64,000 nt of DNA from Thalassia testudinum (Eukaryota; Streptophyta; Magnoliopsida; Alismatales; Hydrocharitaceae), in contig JAZHRO010000022.1 in assembly GCA_037157565.1 (NCBI GenBank), positions 9,610,001-9,674,000 on the forward strand, written 5' to 3'. The notes below the pieces were generated by a model. It did no database searches, was not told the origin of the DNA, and saw only the letters and a list, made by a program, of their open reading frames with translations. The first letter of the stretch is position 1. Every line of letters begins with the position of its first letter. Below are positions 56,901 through 59,719 of the stretch, in pieces. A program made the position numbers and the translations under genes.

Positions 56901-59719
56901 CACCCAATCTTCTAAAATTGATGTCTCAACAATAGAAACAACTCCTCTACGTATTGATTCCCCTCATTACATGTAAGATCAGTGAGCCATGAGTCCTTTG
57001 TAAGGTTCTAAAAGCCAATTTTGATGTCGTTTTGACAATTCCAATAATGCATGCTTTAAAGACATGCCAGTCGCATGCCAAAGAAAAGCCAAAATGTTGA
57101 TTTTGAATTTCAATCAAACTAACTTTATAAAACACAAATTTATAAATCAAACAACCATGTGCTTAATTATATTAAGTGAGATTCTTAGCATTAACCAGCA
57201 TATATTCCATTAATTTACAAATCTAACCCCTGAATCCAACAAGAAATCCATTCAATCTAAAGATTCTAACTTAATACACAGCTAGAGAAGAAGAGAGACC
57301 TCCAGTCAAATCCAAATCAAAGAAAAAGACCTGAAATCAACCCTCAGGAGCAGCAAGAAGAATGAAGACTGAGAGCAACTGCAAAAATTTAAAACAATAA
57401 AGAAAAACTACGTAAAATTGGGCAAGCATCAGCAAAGTACCAGCCATGCTGGTACAGTTGACCAAAGTAATGCAAAAATTAGACCAGAATCCTTCCATTT
57501 TGGCAAATTGGTCAACATTTCGACATGTTCACTATGTCAAGATGGTCAAAATCTGAAATGCCCCTTTTTGGCAGCATGCTGCAGCACATGGATGAATGCT
57601 CCTCTGTAATGAGAACCAAAGGCTGAGTGACAATTTCAGGTTGCATGGTCAACAAAAAGATGGAGAACTCAATAAGACCAACCCGTGGAGCCCCACAGGC
57701 CATGCAACCAACTTTTTGCCACCCCAAACCATCTTTGCTTCTCTCCTTAGGCCCCACCTGAGTCCCGTGCCTTCAACAATTCTCCAACCTTCTTTCCTTT
57801 CTCCCATTCACTTGTTCGCCTCCATCTTGGCATGTGTTTAAACAGCTTCCTAAAGATTTATTCTTCTTTTGTTTTGAAGGACTTATTCTTCTATGTTGGA
57901 AAAGAAATACAATAAATGATCTTGATTTTTTTGGATCTTTTCAAAATATTTTGACACCGTGGATTTAAATCCCAAAATGATCAACTAAGAATAGATATGA
58001 ATGAAGCAAAGGATCACATAGCCAACCTCACTTAATGCAGGCAAAGGCTTGACTCTTATAGTTGTTTATTACTGATAGAGAAATTAGAAAGAGCTACATA
58101 AAAACAAGAAAAATATCACGTCAGATACCTTTTTATATGCCTAGAAAGAAGACTACATTAACAAAATTAACTACCAGATTAAACACTTTTTAGCACTATC
58201 ATCACCGAATAGATAAATTCTGTAGAGAATTTTGAGAGAAAAATAATTCTTATTCTTGCTCAAATAGAGAGGCCCTAACCCTCTTTATATAGAGAGGTAA
58301 AGGAAATACATAGAAACCCAACCAAGGCCTAAAAATAGTAAACATTAATCAAATATTTAATTTAATTTATTTCCTAACACCCCCCAATAAGTCGACACGT
58401 AGGAGACGGCAAAGATTTGGATCCTTAAAGTAGTGGAGATCAACTTTGTCGACGTAGTAGTCTCTTCTTCGTGTCTTCAACTCTGGGTGTCTCTTCTTGT
58501 ATGCCTTCACAGAGGCAATCAATGCTTAGTTTCTCTTGAGGTATGTGAAAGTACTACCTGAACTTTGACATCTTGAACACTAAAACATAAACTTGAAAAA
58601 CCTAATAGGACCTAAAAACATAAATAACCCCCCTTTTTTTTAAATCCTTAAGGTCTTGAAGGAGGGGTCCATCCACCCTTTTCTATTTCTTCTTCGATCG
58701 ACACAGGGGCATATCCGCTATTGTGCGCCGCTGGAGAGAAGGGCCTCGAAGCACAGTCGGCCAGAGAGGAGCCCCACTGTCGGAGATAATCACCACCACT
58801 GCCCCCTCTTCTTTCCTTTTCTTCCCTTTTTTTTAATCTTTGTGTGTATCGGCAGCATAGTAGGGGAGGAGGAGCATGGCGGTGCTCCGGCAAAGTCAAG
58901 TGAGGGTCGGACCACCTTGGCCCAGTAGTATGGCCCTCAAGGAGTAGAGAGGGACCCTCAAACCCCCTATCGAACGAGATTTGCTAGGGCAAAACAAAGA
59001 TCTAGACCATCGCTTCTATGGGCAGCGTCAGACGAGAGATGGATTGCCAGCGGCACGTGGCTCGCTAGAGGACCATCGGAGGTGGTCAGTCTAGTCACCA
59101 GGGCTTCAGCGACCACCCCACTGGTGATCCCTCACCAAAGGTGGCTGGAGGTGGCACCAATGAGCATTTTCCTCCTGGCAACGAACAATAGCAGTAGCGG
59201 AAAAAGGGGAGGAAGAATAGAGGTTGTGGGAGAGGAGAGAGCCTCTCCGGTGGCTCATCGGAGGCCGACGGCACCACCGAAAGGCCTCCCCCTTTAGGTT
59301 TCCTTCTTCTAAACCCTATATCACTAAGATCGGTGGCTCTAATATCATATAGAGAATTTTGAGGGAAAATAATTCTTGTTCTTGATCAACTAGAGATGCC
59401 CTAACGCTCTTTATATAAAGAGGCAAAAAACATACATGGAAATCCAACCAAAACCTAAAAATAGTAAACACTAATCAAATATTTAATTTGATTTATTTCC
59501 TAACAAATACATTGAAAATTGTGACAATGCATAAACATAAAAATTTTGCATTTACAATAATATCACATTACCATAACATAATGCATCCCAATAATCGACG
59601 AGCAATATCAAACTAACCTGCAACATTTTGAACCCATGCAACCGTATCTCTGAAGATTGGTTCTTCTTGACCAAACTAAGTGACGTACTTGCTAGAATTC
59701 GAATATCTCCATCTTTTAA
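1..59719 (-). CDS. HST: HASTY / exportin-5 homologue, partial gene with ten visible exons
   Basis: Plant HASTY is the importin-beta-family karyopherin related to animal exportin-5. It acts at the nuclear envelope and supports microRNA accumulation and export. I recognise it from ordered matches to the family along the minus strand: [10 protein letters not shown] and [13 protein letters not shown], then [109 protein letters not shown]. The coding pieces are 59618-59719, 3445-3588, 3285-3365, 3130-3199, 2960-3030, 2707-2870, 2548-2619, 2222-2459, 193-255 and 1-104, about 370 codons with no stop. Every junction is GT-AG with matching phase, so the gene looks functional. The first coding exon and about two thirds of the C-terminus (family length about 1,200 residues) are outside the window. 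The 56 kb intron between the first two listed exons is exceptional. CQRKRPTD recalls monocot sequences, from memory only. Confidence 0.95.
193..255 (-). CDS. HST: HASTY coding exon, 21 codons
   Basis: Acceptor aacattgcag before ATG TTG GGG; donor TTT TGG CTG followed by GTATGG. It encodes [14 protein letters not shown] and QSLQFWL, in phase 0, directly matching the family [21 protein letters not shown] segment. Confidence 0.94.
256..2221 (-). other. HASTY intron of 1,966 bp, no element recognised
   Basis: AT-rich intron between the LYLQQ exon and the MLGYFQ exon. I see no coding or transposon signature. The one structured stretch is a degenerate (TG)n run with cg and ca interruptions at about 1887-1917. 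Confidence 0.8.
2222..2459 (-). CDS. HST: HASTY coding exon, longest in the window, 79 codons
   Basis: Acceptor taatgcag before G AAA AGG CCT; donor CTT CAG CAG followed by GTATTC. It encodes [15 protein letters not shown], then [45 protein letters not shown] and YLYLQQ. The IDESEFEF and [10 protein letters not shown] words are diagnostic. A 1,966 bp intron follows. Confidence 0.95.
2548..2619 (-). CDS. HST: HASTY coding exon, 24 codons
   Basis: Acceptor ggaaaacag before A TGT GGC TTT; donor TGT CAA AG followed by GTATGG. It encodes [20 protein letters not shown] then LCQ. The Arg codon split across the junction restores QRKRPTD with the next exon. Confidence 0.93.
2707..2870 (-). CDS. HST: HASTY coding exon, 54 codons plus two bases
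   Basis: Acceptor gaatatag before CTA CTT GAA; donor GAG GG followed by GTATGC (phase 2). It encodes [14 protein letters not shown], then [34 protein letters not shown] and the start of a Gly codon. This matches the family block containing [11 protein letters not shown]. Confidence 0.94.
2960..3030 (-). CDS. HST: HASTY coding exon, completes EGDRRR
   Basis: Acceptor tatacag before GA GAT CGC CGG; donor TAT AAT followed by GTAAGT. The leading two bases complete the Gly codon of the previous exon, giving [17 protein letters not shown] and LFPLLYN. The usual family text here is GDRRRLLLRGLTQSLP, so ELLCG is a small local departure in this copy. Confidence 0.93.
3130..3199 (-). CDS. HST: HASTY coding exon, 23 codons plus one base
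   Basis: Acceptor atatcag before GGT GAA TTG; donor TTG GAA G followed by GTTTAC (phase 1). It encodes GELVAMVL and [15 protein letters not shown], one of the most conserved HASTY stretches. Confidence 0.94.
3285..3365 (-). CDS. HST: HASTY coding exon, 27 codons
   Basis: Acceptor ctgacag before GTA GTA CGA; donor ATA GAG followed by GTGTCT. It encodes [10 protein letters not shown] through SGRGPIE. The flanking introns are 79 bp (3366-3444) and 85 bp (3200-3284), normal plant sizes. Confidence 0.94.
3445..3588 (-). CDS. HST: HASTY coding exon downstream of the giant intron, 48 codons
   Basis: The acceptor is pyrimidine-rich tcctatcatctcattatcca then ctgcag before CAT TTG GTC. The donor is GCT GAG followed by GTCTTT. 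It encodes [10 protein letters not shown] through QTAALVAE in phase 0. Continuity of MLQ from the upstream exon into HLVRLRW here is the main evidence that the two exons, 56 kb apart, belong to one gene. Confidence 0.95.
3680..4083 (+). repeat. NA-1 5' LTR (404 bp)
   Basis: TG...CA ends. A TATA-like tttatataaagag at about 3898-3910 is followed by a (ct)n-rich transcript leader. It pairs with 5477-5853. Confidence 0.9.
4378..5175 (+). pseudogene. NA-1 copia gag remnant
   Basis: A first open stretch (4378-4638) starts [14 protein letters not shown] and contains [16 protein letters not shown], the usual copia gag opening in which the substrate word is NYxxW. A frame change near 4625-4640 leads into [14 protein letters not shown] and [18 protein letters not shown] (to 4864). 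A zinc knuckle [15 protein letters not shown] is at 5120-5164 but has an in-frame stop after NHS. Gag would package the element RNA. Here it is disrupted by at least one frameshift and several stops. Confidence 0.8.
5477..5853 (+). repeat. NA-1 3' LTR (377 bp)
   Basis: Direct copy of 3680-4083 with small deletions and many substitutions, so the insertion is not recent. It is preceded by the short purine tract aaaggg. Confidence 0.9.
5930..6182 (-). repeat. NA-2 3' LTR (left copy)
   Basis: Shares the words atatcaaaacacaaagaatg, cacttagatttac, ggaaaccccactcacaaag and tgcctatttataagccacca with 7494-7738. It ends TTAACA just before the polypurine-tract complement. Confidence 0.87.
6183..7493 (-). 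other. NA-2 interior, no recognisable retrotransposon protein
   Basis: Contains A-rich and C/T-rich tracts (about 6250-6262 and 6725-6870) and a degenerate tandem unit at about 6400-6600 recognisable by the repeated words aagaccttga, gaagacctcg, gaggatctca and ggagacctcg. A GC-richer stretch at about 7000-7330 (cgccatctccgttgtcgct) looks foreign to the AT-rich surroundings, but I cannot assign it. Confidence 0.6.
7494..7738 (-). repeat. NA-2 5' LTR (right copy), split by copia-A
   Basis: Begins right after the PBS complement at 7482-7493. It is interrupted at cttacacat by copia-A. The missing 3' bases, aattctctcaaca, reappear at 17518-17530, matching attttcttaaca of the left LTR. Confidence 0.85.
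7739..7907 (-). repeat. copia-A 3' LTR (left)
   Basis: 169 bp, TG...CA, containing ggtcc and tttatatagaaag promoter-like words. It is followed by the polypurine-tract complement. Confidence 0.92.
7925..11330 (-). pseudogene. copia-A gag-pol remnant (PR, IN, RT, RNase H)
   Basis: Read from right to left. The zinc knuckle [14 protein letters not shown] is at about 11180-11225. The protease reads [13 protein letters not shown] near 11000, with the catalytic Asp of DSGAS replaced by Ala. The GAG-pre-integrase / HHCC region has [13 protein letters not shown] and HADVWGP (10315-10611). The integrase core has [15 protein letters not shown] (near 10200). The RT has [27 protein letters not shown] and [15 protein letters not shown] (about 8830-9440). 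RNase H has [10 protein letters not shown] (near 8250). The RT metal-binding box YVDD reads YVVD. Stops and frameshifts separate most domains, so the polyprotein is dead. Confidence 0.9.
11578..11710 (+). repeat. copia-B 5' LTR (133 bp)
   Basis: Ends at the primer-binding site. Contains ctctatataaataag (TATA box) near 11651. Confidence 0.88.
12273..16500 (+). pseudogene. copia-B gag-pol remnant
   Basis: Gag starts [14 protein letters not shown] near 12273 and is frame-broken. Its second half is at 12613-12966, with zinc knuckle [14 protein letters not shown] near 13032-13073. The protease signature [11 protein letters not shown] is intact at about 13271. HHCC and integrase follow from 13583 ([23 protein letters not shown], then to 14732). 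RT contains [12 protein letters not shown] (about 15090), [11 protein letters not shown] and [15 protein letters not shown] (about 15288-15370). The catalytic YVDD box is YVDY (about 15533). RNase H runs 15829-16275 with [12 protein letters not shown]. Numerous stops show it is inactive. Confidence 0.9.
16519..16626 (+). repeat. copia-B 3' LTR (108 bp, internally deleted)
   Basis: Lacks about 25-30 bp present in the 5' LTR (aagtataggactggcttag region). Otherwise colinear. Confidence 0.86.
16627..17330 (-). repeat. copia-A leader and gag 5' region, low-complexity CAACAGATCAACA-type repeats
   Basis: Degenerate repeats of caacagatcaacaaat and gctgctacaaat fill about 16627-17180, then a less repetitive leader runs to the PBS. 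No gag domain is readable here. The repeats have probably replaced or scrambled it. Confidence 0.6.
17343..17512 (-). repeat. copia-A 5' LTR (right)
   Basis: 170 bp, directly after the PBS complement. Same sequence as 7739-7907 with about 14 differences. Confidence 0.92.
17536..18177. other. intron sequence without an assignable feature
   Basis: AT-rich. A degenerate (TG)n/(CG)n/(TA)n tract lies at about 18066-18138. No coding or terminal-repeat signal was found. Confidence 0.6.
18178..18520 (+). pseudogene. rps12: plastid rps12 fragment (intron 3' end and last exon) in the nucleus
   Basis: A group II intron tail of the rps12 type (gaaggaagatctttc) is followed by a degenerate short final exon whose end, gtcaaaaaaccaaaataa, would read VKKPK and stop. 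Plastid rps12 ends GVKKPK. Confidence 0.75.
18532..18815 (+). pseudogene. rps7: plastid rps7 fragment in the nucleus
   Basis: In frame it reads [12 protein letters not shown], then [18 protein letters not shown], then HWLV, against plastid S7 GVTPDIAVKARR, GGSTHQVPIEIGSTQGK, IRWLL. Nucleotide words tatcgtaatca, atcaagccatgaaaa and gaaacagatccac also match. The start region and the C-terminal third are missing, and several indels are present. It is a pseudogene of ribosomal protein S7 of the 30S subunit. Confidence 0.85.
18956..20420 (-). mobile_element. 5'-truncated L1 LINE (L1-B)
   Basis: Flanked by an exact 13 bp duplication CATATTTATATGA (18943-18955 and 20421-20433). The minus-strand poly(A) is the t-run at 18956-18965. 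On the minus strand the coding remnant reads [41 protein letters not shown] and [18 protein letters not shown], then a zinc-binding RT C-terminal domain ([18 protein letters not shown]) near 19330. Only the end of RT and the tail survive, with several stops. Confidence 0.9.
20522..20614 (+). repeat. 38 bp tandem repeat, about 2.5 copies
   Basis: Units at 20522-20559 and 20560-20597, then a partial third. Key words are agtttgatttatgttttaa and aggatttgtgttttat. A degenerate (tgca/ca)n microsatellite lies at 20683-20721. Confidence 0.75.
20750..22065 (-). mobile_element. RTE-type LINE fragment
   Basis: On the minus strand it reads [21 protein letters not shown] (near 21620), then [20 protein letters not shown], a [16 protein letters not shown] segment and [16 protein letters not shown], ending VRRYE. 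These are the RT tail and downstream region of plant RTE elements (FADDIVL, HGLRLSRSKTEYMEC, MLRWMCGHTRxDKIRNE). The FADD box reads TDDI. It is interrupted at 21079-21169 by an L1 tail. Left and right limits are approximate. No intact frame. Confidence 0.8.
21079..21169 (+). mobile_element. extremely short L1 3' tail inserted in the RTE LINE
   Basis: 91 bp comprising only the 3' UTR of the hairpin L1 family: tgatgtaattc, aatgaatgtgggtggttatc, the hairpin complement aataactaccc, then cttttcaaaaaaag. The probable duplication is ACATCATCATTTC (21066-21078) versus ACATCTTTCATTTC (21170-21183). A drastically 5'-truncated insertion. Confidence 0.8.
22066..22480. other. AT-rich intron sequence, nothing recognised
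   Basis: Contains repeated aattcaaattgaa-like words around 22090-22210 and a direct run gatcacaaaatgatcaatg near 22410. No coding or terminal-repeat evidence. Confidence 0.5.
23285..24562 (+). mobile_element. non-autonomous hAT-like transposon carrying a BED zinc-finger remnant
   Basis: The left end CATGGCTTTAAAAATCG and the inverted right end CAAGGTTTTAAGAAACACG form imperfect terminal inverted repeats. The flanking 8 bp is GGTCTGAG (23277-23284) versus TGTCTGAA (24563-24570), a 6 of 8 duplication typical in length of hAT. Subterminal regions at both ends are packed with GCCTCA/TGAGGC motifs (23300-23450 and 24470-24545), the kind of array hAT transposases bind. The interior retains only a transposase N-terminus. 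It is inserted in an L1 RT domain. Confidence 0.82.
23978..24420 (+). pseudogene. hAT transposase N-terminal BED-type zinc finger remnant
   Basis: ATG at 23978 starts [12 protein letters not shown], and the text continues [13 protein letters not shown] (the C-x2-C half of a BED finger) to a stop near 24146. In another frame it resumes with [20 protein letters not shown] and [12 protein letters not shown] (the His half). The finger would bind the element ends. A splice-acceptor-like ttctctactttcag lies just before the ATG. No RNase-H-fold catalytic domain follows. Confidence 0.78.
24991..27129. other. 2.1 kb without an assignable element, with traces of decayed coding
   Basis: A (gca/gcag)n-rich patch lies at about 25420-25480. 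From about 25595 to 26830 several open stretches survive on the plus strand, for example [36 protein letters not shown] (about 26040-26100) and [20 protein letters not shown] (about 26650), interrupted by stops and frame changes. I do not recognise the protein family. It may be an unidentified element interior. Confidence 0.4.
25275..25318. repeat. 44 bp imperfect palindrome
   Basis: The core ggttggggagtccccaacc is a perfect 8 bp stem around agt. It is flanked by gttgtcgcaca on one side and tgtgtcgtgcaac on the other, extending the stem imperfectly. It could be the joined ends of a lost inverted-repeat element. The function is unknown. Confidence 0.6.
27511..29321 (+). pseudogene. L1-full ORF1 remnant (nucleic-acid-binding protein)
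   Basis: Starts near 27511 with an acidic/Arg-rich stretch and holds a zinc knuckle [14 protein letters not shown] at 27847-27888. Frame changes follow near 27965-28000 and 28170. The 28173-28592 stretch ([34 protein letters not shown]) resembles the DUF4283-type domain of plant L1 ORF1. An additional open tail lies at 28737-29321. The knuckle lying before this domain is unusual, since plant ORF1 normally has it after, so a rearrangement or my misreading of the frames is possible. Confidence 0.65.
29429..33000 (+). pseudogene. L1-full ORF2 remnant (endonuclease and reverse transcriptase)
   Basis: ATG at 29429 opens the endonuclease with [12 protein letters not shown], then (after a frameshift) [20 protein letters not shown] and [11 protein letters not shown] near 29850. 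RT follows at 30571-31209 ([62 protein letters not shown]). The catalytic box near 31476 reads QYANDML, so YADD is [19 protein letters not shown] lies at about 31670. A poly-C tract (32111-32127) and a poly-G tract (32663-32687) break the C-terminal domain. Stops occur near 29627, 29908, 31207 and elsewhere. Confidence 0.9.
32663..32687 (+). repeat. poly-G tract, 25 bases
   Basis: Uninterrupted G25 within decayed L1 sequence. A C17 tract lies 540 bp upstream at 32111-32127. Both could include sequencing or assembly length error. Confidence 0.8.
33045..33070 (+). other. 3'-terminal RNA hairpin of the L1 family
   Basis: GGTGGTTATC, a 6-base loop, then GATAACCACC, a perfect 10 bp stem immediately upstream of the terminal cttttca-A tail. 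The same structure recurs at the ends of three other L1 copies in this window (near 21126, 47055 and 49432). Confidence 0.8.
34094..35199. other. 1.1 kb of AT-rich intron, no firm call
   Basis: About 34150-34320 (ttgaggctactttattaggc, then a cttgtaaatataaagcaata-like stretch) resembles the R-U5 end of an LTR, but I find no partner. The rest is AT-rich. The 3' end of the large split L1 may extend a little left of 35200. Confidence 0.4.
35200..35582 (-). pseudogene. L1-C piece 5: C-terminal tail and 3' end
   Basis: Minus strand [18 protein letters not shown] resembles the ALWxERNxRIF end of L1 ORF2. No poly(A) or hairpin is visible at the left limit, so the 3' boundary is approximate. Confidence 0.6.
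35583..36128 (+). repeat. solo LTR (probably Ty3/gypsy), 546 bp
   Basis: Begins TGTAGGACGAAAATAAC and ends TTTCCTACGTCAACA, with a TATA box actataaataac at about 35859. It contains a (GA)n microsatellite at 35928-35959 and a C/T leader. No internal region, PBS or partner LTR. It sits between two L1-C pieces. The flanks ACTGA and AATTC do not match, so the TSD is lost or a boundary is off. The gypsy assignment is inference from style. Confidence 0.65.
35928..35959 (+). repeat. (GA)16 microsatellite in the solo LTR
   Basis: Uninterrupted GA dinucleotides between aatcc and ctccgagag. Confidence 0.95.
36129..36664 (-). pseudogene. L1-C piece 4: post-RT and zinc-binding region
   Basis: Continues piece 3 across copia-C. 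Minus-strand text [17 protein letters not shown], then [19 protein letters not shown] fits the region before the C-terminal CCHC of L1. It contains a 51 bp tandem duplication at 36455-36556. Confidence 0.7.
36455..36556 (+). repeat. 51 bp tandem duplication
   Basis: Units 36455-36505 and 36506-36556, sharing cctcttcgttgagaccctaa and aagctcccttagccg. They differ at a few bases. Confidence 0.92.
36665..36824 (+). repeat. copia-C 5' LTR (160 bp)
   Basis: TATA box ctctatataagagagg at about 36764. Ends ccatccagca before the PBS. Confidence 0.85.
37104..38470 (-). mobile_element. MULE-like element, copy 2 (1.37 kb) inside copia-C
   Basis: Reverse orientation: the right end is AAGGTTTGAAATATTGATT on the minus strand and the left end CATTATTCTAAATGCCC. 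The duplication is TATTGTGAG (37095-37103) versus AGTTGTGGG (38471-38479), 6 of 9. Colinear over its length with copy 1. The minus-strand interior has gcagcagtagcgtgagtgac and a TA-rich core. Confidence 0.82.
38865..43197 (+). pseudogene. copia-C gag-pol remnant
   Basis: Gag opens [18 protein letters not shown] at 38865, followed out of frame by [17 protein letters not shown] knuckle-like [14 protein letters not shown] is near 39605 with one Cys replaced by Tyr. A protease-like IIDSG lies at about 39865. Integrase is split by a MULE-like copy at 40795-41070. RT has [46 protein letters not shown] and an intact [11 protein letters not shown] (about 42240). RNase H and the tail (42600-43197) include [15 protein letters not shown] and HIEVNYHFI. 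Multiple stops and frameshifts. Confidence 0.88.
40795..41070 (+). mobile_element. MULE-like element, copy 3 (276 bp) inside copia-C integrase
   Basis: Starts AAGGTTCGAAATGCCGATTT, ends GCATTTAAATCAATG, and is bounded by an exact 9 bp duplication CTACATACC (40786-40794 and 41071-41079). The interior is dense in GGCATGCC and CATGCCGACGGCATGCC palindromes. Best-bounded member of the family. Its duplication length is the main reason for assigning the Mutator superfamily. Confidence 0.9.
43212..43376 (+). repeat. copia-C 3' LTR (165 bp)
   Basis: Starts TGTTGTGTTTTTTCG after the purine tract and ends ccatccaaca. Confidence 0.88.
43377..44775 (-). pseudogene. L1-C piece 3: RT core and end
   Basis: Minus strand: SLAQSRW (the usual ISxxQSAF), [15 protein letters not shown] across the SINE site, GWVQP motif near 44385, a catalytic box decayed to HVNETLF near 44235, then [20 protein letters not shown] and [10 protein letters not shown] (43660-44055). 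Confidence 0.82.
44534..44631 (-). mobile_element. tRNA-derived SINE, 98 bp
   Basis: On the minus strand: a box A TGGCTTAGTGGTAAAG, about 40 bp later a box B-like GGGATCAAATCCC, then a short body and an A12 tail (t-run at 44534-44545). Flanked by CCACAAGAAGC (44523-44533) and CCACAGGAAGC (44632-44642), an 11 bp duplication with one mismatch. Inserted in the [11 protein letters not shown] region of L1-C. Polymerase III promoter boxes plus the A-tail fit a SINE. It would need LINE machinery to move. The family name is unknown to me. Confidence 0.9.
45132..47099 (+). mobile_element. 5'-truncated L1 LINE (L1-D), same family as the full-length L1
   Basis: Flanked by AAACTAATAGG (45121-45131) and AAACTAAAAGG (47100-47110). 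It begins inside RT ([20 protein letters not shown]), continues with KVDFSKA and a catalytic region reading caatat-at-gcaaatgat, which is QYAND with a 2-base insertion. An internal deletion joins VVEVAGALW to [14 protein letters not shown] (45846-45960). A zinc-binding domain follows (near 46700, [18 protein letters not shown] in a shifted frame), then [20 protein letters not shown], the 3' hairpin and an A-tail. Confidence 0.92.
47057..47081 (+). other. 3' hairpin of L1-D
   Basis: GGTGGTTATC, short loop, GATAACTACC (one G-U pair), followed by ctttta and cttctca then A-run. Confidence 0.78.
47345..48329 (-). pseudogene. L1-C piece 2: inter-domain region and RT start
   Basis: On the minus strand it reads [16 protein letters not shown], then a coiled segment [28 protein letters not shown], and the RT opening [24 protein letters not shown] is the word that precedes the RT of plant L1. 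Joining TATGT (48325-48329) to piece 1 restores continuity. It contains a 64 bp tandem duplication at 47351-47478. Confidence 0.82.
47351..47478 (+). repeat. 64 bp tandem duplication in L1-C RT
   Basis: Units 47351-47414 and 47415-47478, nearly identical (agccatacttaatccgtttc ... agaacctt). Confidence 0.93.
48330..48489 (-). repeat. copia-E 3' LTR (left)
   Basis: Contains aaaatgatcgattcaattat and ctctttatatagagag. Ends gatatctcaaca. Confidence 0.92.
48500..53500 (-). pseudogene. copia-E gag-pol remnant
   Basis: Minus strand: gag with [20 protein letters not shown] (52676-52891) and zinc knuckle [14 protein letters not shown] near 52625. The protease reads [11 protein letters not shown], with the Gly of DSGAS changed to Ser. 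The integrase has HMNVWGL and a [18 protein letters not shown] segment (51593-51862). RT has HLVGSRWF (about 50640) and intact [11 protein letters not shown] (about 50180). RNase H and the tail are near 49490-49800 and 48500-48629 ([13 protein letters not shown]), split by L1-F. Many stops. Confidence 0.87.
48630..49480 (+). mobile_element. 5'-truncated L1 LINE (L1-F) inside copia-E
   Basis: Exact duplication AACATCCCA (48621-48629 and 49481-49489). Coding remnant [20 protein letters not shown], then zinc-binding [20 protein letters not shown] (about 49080), [11 protein letters not shown]. Its 3' end has a GGTGGTTAT / ATAGAACCACC hairpin (about 49432-49456) and an A-run. Same 3' architecture as the full-length L1. 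Antisense to HASTY. Confidence 0.92.
53675..53839 (-). repeat. copia-E 5' LTR (right)
   Basis: Follows the PBS complement. Same sequence as 48330-48489 with several differences. Confidence 0.92.
53845..56300 (-). pseudogene. L1-C piece 1: ORF1 and endonuclease remnants
   Basis: The endonuclease starts at ATG near 54556: [13 protein letters not shown], then [37 protein letters not shown]. Upstream, about 55750-55850, are zinc-knuckle-like words ([11 protein letters not shown], then CLRCGWLGH) of ORF1, and 55264-55491 is a weak ORF1-like region. Several in-frame stops. The 5' limit of the element is uncertain. Confidence 0.82.
56301..57001. other. unassigned sequence with a 46 bp tandem duplication
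   Basis: Units 56562-56607 and 56608-56653 (caccttgtaagtacaaagca ... gaggttgt). An open stretch at 56779-56973 ([34 protein letters not shown]) is not recognised. The L1-C 5' end lies somewhere near the left limit. Confidence 0.5.
57002..57598 (+). mobile_element. MULE-like element, copy 5 (597 bp)
   Basis: Starts AAGGTTCTAAAAGCCAATTT, ends catggatgaatg. The duplication is GTCCTTTGT (56993-57001) versus CTCCTCTGT (57599-57607), 7 of 9. The interior is mostly unlike copies 1-2 except near the ends. Confidence 0.78.
57608..58220. other. intron sequence, nothing recognised
   Basis: AT-rich from about 57850. No terminal repeats or coding signatures found. Confidence 0.5.
58221..58379 (-). repeat. 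NA-3 3' LTR (left)
   Basis: 159 bp, TG...CA, with ctctttatatagagag. Followed by cacccccc. Confidence 0.86.
59348..59505 (-). repeat. NA-3 5' LTR (right)
   Basis: 158 bp, the first G mutated (TA instead of TG), otherwise colinear with the left LTR. Confidence 0.85.
59618..59719 (-). CDS. HST: HASTY coding exon (first one visible), 34 codons
   Basis: Minus strand, phase 0 at both ends. The acceptor is ccattgcag before TTA AAA GAT, and the donor is ATG TTG CAG followed by GTTAGT. It encodes [10 protein letters not shown] through GFKMLQ, which aligns with the family region just before HLVRLRW. In the spliced protein the next residue comes from the exon ending at 3588, so this donor must be spliced over 56 kb. 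The exon lies about 110 bp from an LTR element (58221-59505). Confidence 0.93.

Larger units (their letters stand above)
58221..59505 (-). mobile_element. small non-autonomous LTR element NA-3 (TRIM-like, 1.29 kb)
   Basis: LTRs 58221-58379 and 59348-59505 share agagaattttgag, aaaataattctt, taaccctctttatat and taatcaaatatttaattt. Flanks AATTC (58216-58220) and AATAC (59506-59510). A degenerate PBS complement gctctaatatcat lies before the right LTR, and a C-run (polypurine-tract complement) after the left. The roughly 970 bp interior has no retrotransposon domain. A GC-rich segment (58660-59290) stands out. It ends about 110 bp from the HASTY donor. Confidence 0.85.
3589..59617 (-). other. giant HASTY intron, 56,029 bp, filled with nested transposons
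   Basis: It is bounded by donor CAG/GTTAGT at 59618/59617 and acceptor ctgcag/CAT at 3589/3588, and joins two phase-0 exons whose residues are adjacent in the HASTY family. No other HASTY exon is visible inside it. Roughly 50 kb is assigned below to mobile elements or plastid DNA. Elements occur in both orientations, so cryptic splice and poly(A) signals must be tolerated during transcription. Confidence 0.92.

Noticed and set aside
58648..58928. Overlapping open frames on both strands near 58.7 kb
   Set aside because: Located between the LTRs of NA-3, with low-complexity composition and no domain. Explained by local GC content.
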